A stretch of DNA of 34,937 bases from assembly GCA_016840025.1 (NCBI GenBank), contig JAEOTF010000273.1:1-34937 (forward strand), in the 5' to 3' direction. This document shows positions 26,111 to 33,094 of the stretch, in pieces. The notes beneath the pieces were generated by a model. The model ran no database searches, was not told the DNA's origin, and saw nothing but the letters and a program-made list of their open reading frames with translations. This DNA comes from Candidatus Hodarchaeota archaeon (lineage in GTDB: Archaea > Asgardarchaeota > Heimdallarchaeia > Hodarchaeales > YT1-039). A program made the position numbers and the translations under genes. Positions within the stretch are counted from its first letter, which is position 1. Each line of letters starts with the position of its first letter.

Positions 26111-26258
26111 TTTGGAACACTCAAACCTTTTTAAAGAGTTTATATATATATTATTAATCTCCCCACAAACAACTTTCTAACTCTTATCATAAGTAATTTG
26201 ATTTTCTTTCGGGAGAATGTGAAAGTTTATGAGGAATTTAAGCGTGAGGTGAAAAATA

Positions 26259-26837
26259 ATGAGACGATTGTCATTAACAGCTTTAATAGCTTTAATGCTG
26301 GTTTCTGTGCTAATTATAAAACCAAATACAATCCATGTTGTGACAACAAATGCGGCTCCCAAGCAGCACCCAGATCCAATCTTTACATTAGCAAGAGTAA
26401 ATGGAGATATTCTTGATTTACCCAATGCAGATGATCCAATAGAACGTGATACTATCGTTACCTTAGAGTATACAGTAACAGATATACCTTCTGTATCAAG
26501 ACAACGAAGTATTGGAATAGATTGTAATACTATAGCCTTTACAATTAAGGGTTTAGGATCTGGTTTAAATTGGGATACAACTGATATAGTAAATGCCACT
26601 CTTGTTAGTTCAAATGCTACAGCATGTAACTACGAATACAATCTTACAATTTCATCCACTATTACCGTTTTCCAAGGTTTAGTAGTTAACAATAGTGCGT
26701 TATATTGGGAATCTGGTCCTGCCCATGTAATTTATGCTGAAGAGGAAGATGGGGTGTCAGGGTTCGAGATAATTCCTGTTTTGGGTATGCTTGGAATGAT
26801 TGGAGTTCTTGTTGTCTTACGTAGATATATAAAATAA
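26259..26837 (+). CDS. Small exported protein with C-terminal anchor, unknown function
   Basis: This is a 192-residue protein. ATG start with GAGGTGA seven bases upstream, a strong site. A signal peptide (MRRLSLTALIALMLVSVLII) is followed by a beta-rich exterior domain of about 120 residues with four or five N-x-S/T sites. A C-terminal tail of the archaeal sorting type (SGFEIIPVLGMLGMIGVLVV, then LRRYIK) starts with an acidic-to-Gly-Phe-Glu motif, as in the CTERM tails described in Asgard surface proteins. I do not recognise the exterior domain. It stands alone, downstream of the TPR gene. A TATA-like TTTATATATAT lies near 26140. Confidence 0.75.
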   Translation: MRRLSLTALIALMLVSVLIIKPNTIHVVTTNAAPKQHPDPIFTLARVNGDILDLPNADDPIERDTIVTLEYTVTDIPSVSRQRSIGIDCNTIAFTIKGLGSGLNWDTTDIVNATLVSSNATACNYEYNLTISSTITVFQGLVVNNSALYWESGPAHVIYAEEEDGVSGFEIIPVLGMLGMIGVLVVLRRYIK

Positions 26838-26918
26838 TCTAGAACTATTACATACTTGATCAAATTCGTCTAAGAAAACGTAAATAGTCACCATTTCTTC
26901 TGGAATAATTAAAAGGAC

Positions 26919-27482
26919 CTATTTCAAACCTAAATGACTACGTAACCCGCCATAATAAATGAAATCTGCTCGATGAAGTATTTCAGCTTCTATGCTTCGG
27001 TATAATGCATCTCCTTCCTTTGCATGGGTCAAAATAATATGGCAAATCTCGTCGGGTAGGTCATATTTCTTCGCTACCATTGCACCATACGATGGATGAC
27101 GGAAACGTTTGAAATTATCGGTATCTTTACTATATTTCCCGTCACGGAGTTCAGTTTCCGTCAATTTCGCGACATCATGCAAAATCCCACTAATAAGTAG
27201 ATAATCATAATTGATTGGAATTCCCATAGCTTTCTCAAAGTTCTTGGCAGCATCTAATGCTATTTGAGTTACGGAAATGGTGTGGTGTAGTAATGTGTAT
27301 TTTGGATCAAATTCCATATTCAACGTAAAAGGCATTTCCCAATCATCCCAGCCTTTCCCACCGTTTCCTTGCTCCATTAACTCCAATATTACTTTTAATG
27401 TCTTTTCGATAAGCCCTTTATCTTTAACCTGACTAAGAATAGATTCGAGTTCCTTTTCTATGTACACACGACGTCTGCTCAT
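26919..27482 (-). CDS. HD-domain phosphohydrolase
   Basis: The start is ATG 27482, seven bases after AAGGTG. An upstream ATG at 27581 would add 33 residues of poor quality. The protein has 187 residues and carries the HD fold of metal-dependent phosphohydrolases: LLHHTISVTQIALDAAK with His66/His67, the HD pair His102-Asp103 in ISGILHDVAKL, then RHPSYGAMVAKKYDLP and CHIILTHAKEGD, which complete the metal site. Such enzymes hydrolyse nucleotides or cyclic nucleotides, and without an added domain the substrate cannot be named. It is cytoplasmic. It stands divergent from the unknown 138-residue protein. Confidence 0.88.
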   Translation of the reverse strand: MSRRRVYIEKELESILSQVKDKGLIEKTLKVILELMEQGNGGKGWDDWEMPFTLNMEFDPKYTLLHHTISVTQIALDAAKNFEKAMGIPINYDYLLISGILHDVAKLTETELRDGKYSKDTDNFKRFRHPSYGAMVAKKYDLPDEICHIILTHAKEGDALYRSIEAEILHRADFIYYGGLRSHLGLK

Positions 27483-27685
27483 TGTAAAACACCTTGTTTT
27501 CGCGAGTAAATTAATCATATCATGAATCTTTCGCCTTTGGAATAATTCAGCATACAAACTTATAATGAAAAAGGAGAACAACTAAAGTCTAACCTAAAAA
27601 TTAATAGAAAAGTTGAAAATAGTACATTAATACATTGAATAATAGAAATCATTCATTATGTAGTTCATTTTGGAAGTGACTCAAA

Positions 27686-28102
27686 ATGGCTATGAAAACC
27701 GAGCTTAAGATAAAAGAAGACTTTCTAAACCCGCAGCTATTCCTTAGGATATTAAAATCCCTTCTTAAATACAATAAATCCTATGAGAAGGATATAGAAT
27801 ATCGCGGCCGTCGAGGAGAGTCAATGATTATAAAATTGAAAAAAGAAGAGAGAGAAATCAATGTTATAGTAGAGCGCGGGAAAGCAAATGAAATCAAAGT
27901 CATCGGAGAAGCTGACCTCATCCATGAATTTGTCAGAGATATTTCCGTAGAAATGACTACAATATTTTGTTCTGAGTTTTGCTCATGCCTTACTGAAGCA
28001 AGTGAGGATGAATTCAAAGAAAAACTACGATTCAATATGAAAGAAGCTATTAATTCGACTCTTGAAGAATGTGGTTGCAAGTTTCAGATATCTGAAACCT
28101 AA
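27686..28102 (+). CDS. Unknown 138-residue protein
   Basis: I do not recognise a family. The protein is soluble and mixed alpha/beta: a basic N-terminal helix (LNPQLFLRILKSLLKYNKSY), a beta hairpin (MIIKLKKEEREINVIVERGK), and a C-terminal helical part with Cys residues clustered as FCSEFCSC and ECGC near residues 92-99 and 130-133. Their spacing is not a standard metal motif, though they might bind one. ATG start. It lies 57 bp upstream of the antiporter on the same strand and may be co-transcribed with it. Confidence 0.65.
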   Translation: MAMKTELKIKEDFLNPQLFLRILKSLLKYNKSYEKDIEYRGRRGESMIIKLKKEEREINVIVERGKANEIKVIGEADLIHEFVRDISVEMTTIFCSEFCSCLTEASEDEFKEKLRFNMKEAINSTLEECGCKFQISET

Positions 28103-28158
28103 TTTGTATAAATATAAACTGGTTATTCATTAAGTGATTATTTTAGGAAGGCGGTAAT

Positions 28159-29454
28159 TTGACAGAAAATATCTACGGATTTGCTTTTCTTATTTTAGCG
28201 ATTTCATTGATTGGCATGAAGTTATCCCATTATATTCTCAAAAAAGTAAATGGACCCTTAGTATTAGGTGAGATTTCTGTTGGTTTGATTCTGGGCCCTT
28301 CTCTTTTTGGTTTACTTTATCTAGGTGAAGATGCCTCAAGTACCCTTAAAGACCTATTAAACATGTCTGATAAAGAGATCTTTTTGAGTTCAGATGTTAT
28401 AGCCTTTTTAGCAGAGTTAGGTGTTTTATTTCTACTTTTTGAAATAGGTTTAGAATTAGATCTTGAGAAATTTAGAAAACATGGTGTAGAATCATCAATT
28501 ATTGGCCTCGGGGGTATTCTTATTCCGATAATGGGTGGATTTCTACTAATCTACCTTGTCCATGGCTTTATTCCCGAAATAATTGGTGAAGATAGAGAAG
28601 TATTAGACGTAGCGATTTTTTTGGGGACAACATTGACCGCTACTAGTATCGGAATCAGCATAAGGATTTTTATGGATCTTAATCGGGTAGATACGAAAGC
28701 AGCTAGAATATTAATTGGAGCAGCGATTATTGATGATATTCTCGCTGTTTTTATGCTTACTATGGCGATTACCTATTTTGAGGAAAAAGCATCAATAAAT
28801 CTATCAGAAGCGATAGAAATAGCAATCTCAATTGTTGGATTCTTCATTATAGCAGTTATTTTAGTAAAAGTAATTCTTCCACCCATAATAAAATCAGTAA
28901 ATAAATCTAAAGATCGTTATTTAAATTTGATTACAGCAATAAGTATCCTATTTCTCCTTGCTTGGCTAGCAGGTATCTTACATTTAGCTCCATTAATTGG
29001 AGGGTTCGTAGCTGGATTGATAGTCAATCAGTTCGAGCCTTTTACTGATAAGGTTCAAGAACAGATCTCAAGTACGACTCACTGGATTATTCCGATGTTT
29101 TTTATAGCTGTAGGACTCAGAGTGGATATTAATGACATTTTATATTTTGAAGCTATTGTTTTCACATTATTATTGTTTATAGTTGCTGTTTTAACGAAAA
29201 TAATCGGATCTGTATTAGGAGCATTCCTAGCAAGAACTGATATCAAAGATGGGATAGTTGTAGGAATCGGTATGGCAGCTCGAGGAGAAGTGTTACTAAT
29301 TTTTGCAACAACAGGTCTTGCTCTTGGAATTTTCGTACCAATGTTATATTCGGCAATGGTAGGTGTAGCTATTCTGTGTTCAGTTTTCATTCCGATATTA
29401 TTACGAGTTACTTTAGCCTATTTTGATAAAAAAGATGAAACTATAATATATTAG
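28159..29454 (+). CDS. CPA-family cation/proton antiporter (KefB/NapA-like)
   Basis: This is a 431-residue integral membrane protein with about 12 helices, of the Na+/H+ exchanger fold. TTG start behind AGGAAGGCGG. Hallmarks are the N-terminal GPLVLGEISVGLILGPSLFG (about 32-51), LFLLFEIGLELDLEKFRKHG (about 92-111), and the ion site GAAIIDDILAVFML (about 187-200) with the two neighbouring Asp residues typical of electrogenic CPA2 members. PLIGGFVAGLIVNQ lies near 278 and GMAARGEVLLIFATTGLALG near 370. It exchanges Na+ or K+ for protons across the cell membrane. It has no C-terminal TrkA-N regulatory domain. The ion cannot be determined from sequence. Confidence 0.92.
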   Translation: MTENIYGFAFLILAISLIGMKLSHYILKKVNGPLVLGEISVGLILGPSLFGLLYLGEDASSTLKDLLNMSDKEIFLSSDVIAFLAELGVLFLLFEIGLELDLEKFRKHGVESSIIGLGGILIPIMGGFLLIYLVHGFIPEIIGEDREVLDVAIFLGTTLTATSIGISIRIFMDLNRVDTKAARILIGAAIIDDILAVFMLTMAITYFEEKASINLSEAIEIAISIVGFFIIAVILVKVILPPIIKSVNKSKDRYLNLITAISILFLLAWLAGILHLAPLIGGFVAGLIVNQFEPFTDKVQEQISSTTHWIIPMFFIAVGLRVDINDILYFEAIVFTLLLFIVAVLTKIIGSVLGAFLARTDIKDGIVVGIGMAARGEVLLIFATTGLALGIFVPMLYSAMVGVAILCSVFIPILLRVTLAYFDKKDETIIY

Positions 29455-29631
29455 GAAATTACAGCTACTTAATTTCCAGCTCTTTAAATAAGGAAAAATC
29501 TATGTGCTTTTCATTTAAAAATTAATGGAGACATAACATTTTTTTAATTGTGTAGGTAACTACATCAAAAACCATAATAATAGATTAAAGACAATAATAA
29601 GTAAAATAAGTTCAATATTAAGGTGACAAAT

Positions 29632-29949
29632 ATGGTAAAATGTAAAATTACTGTCCTTAGGAAGACTTTTCATCAAGATTTAGCTAATGAATATTGTCGA
29701 AGAGAGACTGGGTTGTGTGAAGCATTTGAAGAAGGCCAAGAATTTATCACTGATGGTCCCACGAAGCAACCAGAAGATTTCAAGTGTGGTTGGGCATGGC
29801 TCGATATTCATAGAGTGGTACTAACATTAATGCAGGGTGGTAACTTTGGATCATCATGGAATTGGATGAAAACTGATGATACATTGATTACATGTTGTAC
29901 GGACGGAATTAGACCTGTAATTTTTAAAGTAGAACGAATTGATGACTAA
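29632..29949 (+). CDS. TIGR04076 family protein
   Basis: The start is ATG 29632, directly downstream of AAGGTGA. A GTG at 29623 is less likely because the family begins at MVKCKITV. The protein has 105 residues. It closely follows the TIGR04076 pattern: VKCKITVLRKTFHQDLANEY, then EFITDG, then CGWAWLDIHRVVLTLMQGGN, and the closing TCCTDGIRPVIFKVERID. Members are small cytoplasmic proteins of unknown function with conserved Cys residues (here in CKI, YCRRETGLC, FKCGW and TCCTDG), which suggests metal or redox chemistry. Confidence 0.85.
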   Translation: MVKCKITVLRKTFHQDLANEYCRRETGLCEAFEEGQEFITDGPTKQPEDFKCGWAWLDIHRVVLTLMQGGNFGSSWNWMKTDDTLITCCTDGIRPVIFKVERIDD

Positions 29950-30012
29950 AAAATCTAAATTACTGTATAAGGTTAGAGTTAGAATGAATTAAGTCGCAGT
30001 AATTATGATGTC

Positions 30013-30020
30013 TTTTAAAA
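30013..30020 (+). promoter_or_regulatory. TATA-like box for a probable leaderless mRNA
   Basis: TTTTAAAA lies 25-32 bases upstream of ATG 30045, the spacing expected if transcription starts at or next to the start codon. No convincing ribosome-binding site precedes this ATG, which supports a leaderless transcript. Confidence 0.4.
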
Positions 30021-30044
30021 ACATAGGGTACAATTTCCTCAATA

Positions 30045-31154
30045 ATGACCACACTAACCTATCACCAAAGCCAGTATACCATAATAGCTTTGATCTCATT
30101 AGTAATTACACTTATTGGTCTTTACTTAATTTTCTCAGTGTATAGAAGAACAAAATCTCACCCGCTTATATATCTAATAGTTATTCATGTTCTACTCCTT
30201 CCTTATTACGTCTTTCATACACTTTTACACATTATAGGACAATACGAGGTTGGTTTAACCAAATTCCTCTTTCGTTTGACATTACTTCTGATTACTACGA
30301 TTTGTTTAATACTTGTCTTATTTATTGAGTCATTGCGATCAGAAAAACCCTCTACTATACTCATTATGCTAGTTACTTGGGGTACTGGTGTAAGTGTTCT
30401 CGTAAGTATTCTACCTGATACTGTGTTATGGGATTCTGAAATTGGTCCATATATCGATGATTTTTCTCGAGGGGTCTATGCTATTGAATTATTGATCTTA
30501 ACATCAATAGTGTTCTACCAAATCAGCAAATTCTTCCCTTCTACTCCTAAAAGTTTTAAAAAGACAGCTTATCTATTTTTTACCGGTTGTATATTCCCTA
30601 TTATTGGTCCAGCAATCCTAATTGCCCTAAAAACCTCTTTAATTATCTGGGGAATAGAGATTCTGGCTTTAGCAATTGGAGTGGCCATCATTACATTGTC
30701 TATTTTGATTGATGACAGAGTGTTGAGAATTCTTCCCTTTAACGTATACCGGTTATCTGTTATGAATATGGAGATTGGTCTTTCTATTTTTGATGTGCTT
30801 TTTGAGACTAAAAAGCAAGGTCCGGACATGCATACATTAATCCCCCACCTTATGACAGCAAACATCCAGTTTGTTCAGTCTGTTATCGCTAAAACTGAGA
30901 GAATACAATATATAAAGACCGACAATTATATTTTCATCTTTGAATCCCTACAGAATGCAGTAACATTCATTATAGCTGATCAGGCTTCATTACTCTTACG
31001 ATCAGCTTTGAAAGAATTTACTAAAGATTTTGTAAATGAGTTTGGATCTAATCTTGATTCAATTAGAATTAGTGAATATGCTAAAGCTGAAGTATTTATC
31101 GAGCAATACTTCTCTTTTCTACCTTCTCACAAATTAGTTTCGATTTCCAGTTAG
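30045..31154 (+). CDS. 7TM membrane protein with C-terminal longin/roadblock-like domain
   Basis: This is a 369-residue protein. Residues 1-235 hold seven hydrophobic helices with polar loops (for example YTIIALISLVITLIGLYLIF, then HPLIYLIVIHVLLLPYYVFH). The layout recalls the membrane sensor part of archaeal histidine kinases, but no kinase follows. Residues about 240-365 form a soluble domain with the strand-helix-strand rhythm of longin or roadblock folds: VYRLSVMNMEIGLSIFDVLF, then LIPHLMTANIQFVQSVIAK, then IQYIKTDNYIFIFES and AVTFIIADQASLLLRSALKE. In Asgard archaea such domains accompany small GTPase systems. A role in signalling or membrane-linked GTPase regulation is inferred. The domain call rests on pattern, not on an invariant motif. 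Confidence 0.75.
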   Translation: MTTLTYHQSQYTIIALISLVITLIGLYLIFSVYRRTKSHPLIYLIVIHVLLLPYYVFHTLLHIIGQYEVGLTKFLFRLTLLLITTICLILVLFIESLRSEKPSTILIMLVTWGTGVSVLVSILPDTVLWDSEIGPYIDDFSRGVYAIELLILTSIVFYQISKFFPSTPKSFKKTAYLFFTGCIFPIIGPAILIALKTSLIIWGIEILALAIGVAIITLSILIDDRVLRILPFNVYRLSVMNMEIGLSIFDVLFETKKQGPDMHTLIPHLMTANIQFVQSVIAKTERIQYIKTDNYIFIFESLQNAVTFIIADQASLLLRSALKEFTKDFVNEFGSNLDSIRISEYAKAEVFIEQYFSFLPSHKLVSISS

Positions 31155-31195
31155 ATGTTTTCATTCACTATATCTGGGATAAAAAATAATTTTTG

Positions 31196-31807
31196 TCACT
31201 CTACTTTTAATTTTAGACGATTATGAAGAAATGATTTGAATAAACCTGAATAACCATTGAAAGTACCATGCCATTCTACTTTACCTGACTTAATTGCTTT
31301 ATAGGGATCATCGAATGAAGATTCGTTCCAGCAGCTACCTAATTCACAGAGAAAATGAGCATCACTTCCTGCAAGTTTAACAAAATCCCTTGCGGAATTT
31401 AATGCTTGTATATTGAACCTTTGAAAGAGGATCCTCCCATTAAACACTTCTATTGCGTCAAAATTCATATCAGATAAATTCTTTAACTTACTCCGTATTC
31501 TATCAAACGGATGGGATGGAACCGCCAATCCTCCTTGGTCATGGATTAGATCTATTGTTTCTTCGGGGGTTAAACCCTTTTTAATATCTTCTTGAACATA
31601 TAAGCCCAGAATTTCCCCCCGATCAGTTTTAACTTCAATACCCGGTAATAATTTGTATTTACTATTATATTTATGAAAACGGGTAGTGTTGTGATCTGTA
31701 ATAAAAACATAATCGAGCCCTAGCGATTCAATTCTGCTCAATAATCTTTTGGGATTGATATTCGCACACGAAGAAAATGACGAATGAACATGAATATCAA
31801 ATCTCAT
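31196..31807 (-). CDS. PHP-domain phosphoesterase
   Basis: The start is ATG 31807, since the PHP fold begins at MRFDIHVHSSFSSC. An upstream ATG at 31840 adds 11 residues of no domain value. The protein has 203 residues. Metal-binding motifs of the PHP family are all visible: HVHSS (His6, His8), FITDHNTT (His about 37), PGIEVKTDRGEILGL (Glu), VPSHPFD (His) and GSDAHF (Asp-x-His) near the end. PHP enzymes hydrolyse phosphoesters of nucleotides, histidinol phosphate or nucleic acids. The substrate is open. Its start is 61 bp from that of the M19 homologue, so the two are divergent and may share regulation. Confidence 0.88.
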   Translation of the reverse strand: MRFDIHVHSSFSSCANINPKRLLSRIESLGLDYVFITDHNTTRFHKYNSKYKLLPGIEVKTDRGEILGLYVQEDIKKGLTPEETIDLIHDQGGLAVPSHPFDRIRSKLKNLSDMNFDAIEVFNGRILFQRFNIQALNSARDFVKLAGSDAHFLCELGSCWNESSFDDPYKAIKSGKVEWHGTFNGYSGLFKSFLHNRLKLKVE

Positions 31808-31868
31808 ATTAATCACATATTGAGCCTTACTGAATAACACAATAATCTACACAATAGGTGATCAAAAA

Positions 31869-33035
31869 ATGTCAAATAACTTTTTTGATTTCAATCTAAC
31901 AGAAGATCAAGAAAAAAGAGCAAAAAATCTGCATAAAAACAGTATTATTGTTGATATGCTCTTTCAAGGACCGATGGGGCCGCAGGATTATTCAAATGAA
32001 TTAATTGAAGAATTAAAGAATAGATGTGAAAAATATAAAAATAATATCAAGAATTATGTGTTTAGTTTTAAGTTAGAAACATATGAAATGGCTGCTGAAG
32101 GGTTAATCCCTGAATACAAACAATGCTGGTTCGATTCAGGGATAACTGCTGGTAACAGACAAATTACAGGTGGATTAGAGAGTGGTGCTCTTGAAGAATC
32201 CATTAAATGGATTGTTACAGCACAGCGACAGTTTGATTCATTTGATTGGCTTATTAAAGCGACTAAAGGTGAACATATAAGACAAGCAAAAAAAGCAGGA
32301 AAGTGTGCGGGATTTATTACCTCACAAGATACACATTGGCTAGGAAGAAATCTAGATAATTTGGTAATGATGTATCGATTTGGATTAAGAGTGGTTCAAT
32401 TAACATACAATATGCATAATAATGTTGGGGCAGGATGTACGGAACGAAATGATGCGGGAATATCCAATTTTGGGGTAGAATTTATCCAGAAAATGAATGA
32501 ATTAGGTATTATTGTTGACACCGGACATACTGGCAGACAATCCACCCTTGATGCGTGTGAAATATCTAAAGCCCCTGTAATTGCGTCTCACACTACTTGC
32601 AAAGCCATAAGTGGGCATGCTCGCGGAAAAGATGATTATACATTAGAAACTATTGCTCAAACTGGCGGTGTTATTGGGATATGTGTTATCCCGCAATTCT
32701 TAAATCAAGAAAAGGAACAGCCTGATCTGAATGATTTTTTGGATCACATCGACCATGTAGTAAGACTGGTTGGTGTCGACCATGTGGGGATTGGAACTGA
32801 TTGGCCAATGAATATGCCTGAGTTTGTTCAGGAAATGATGGCTACCCAAGTTGCTCCTACAATTGGATTCCGGAAACAAGATAAAATTCCTGGCATTGAA
32901 ACCCTTGTAGGTTTTGAGCGTTATCCAAAAGCTATCAATATAACACGCGGTCTAGTGAGTCGTGGATATTCTGATGAAGAAATAAGACTTATCCTCGGAG
33001 AAAACTGGCTAAGAGTCATAAAACAAGTTTGGTAG
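31869..33035 (+). CDS. M19 membrane-dipeptidase family protein with altered metal site
   Basis: This is a 388-residue protein of the M19 (renal dipeptidase) fold. Family landmarks are FGLRVVQLTYNMHNNVGAGC, IIVDTGHTGRQSTLDAC, PVIASHTTCKAISGHARG, TGGVIGICVIPQF and HVGIGTDWP. Two His ligands (DTGH and SHTT) and the late Asp (GTDW) are kept. The usual HxD near the N-terminus is replaced by IIVDMLFQGP (Asp29, no His-x-Asp), and the bridging Glu region reads SQDTHW instead of an EG-type motif. It may bind a single metal or have another hydrolase activity. It is cytoplasmic, with no signal peptide. ATG start. Confidence 0.85.
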   Translation: MSNNFFDFNLTEDQEKRAKNLHKNSIIVDMLFQGPMGPQDYSNELIEELKNRCEKYKNNIKNYVFSFKLETYEMAAEGLIPEYKQCWFDSGITAGNRQITGGLESGALEESIKWIVTAQRQFDSFDWLIKATKGEHIRQAKKAGKCAGFITSQDTHWLGRNLDNLVMMYRFGLRVVQLTYNMHNNVGAGCTERNDAGISNFGVEFIQKMNELGIIVDTGHTGRQSTLDACEISKAPVIASHTTCKAISGHARGKDDYTLETIAQTGGVIGICVIPQFLNQEKEQPDLNDFLDHIDHVVRLVGVDHVGIGTDWPMNMPEFVQEMMATQVAPTIGFRKQDKIPGIETLVGFERYPKAINITRGLVSRGYSDEEIRLILGENWLRVIKQVW

Positions 33036-33094
33036 ACTGAATGATAGTGTATTAAGAAAATATTCTCCTTAGGGTTGAATTATAGTATTTTTAT

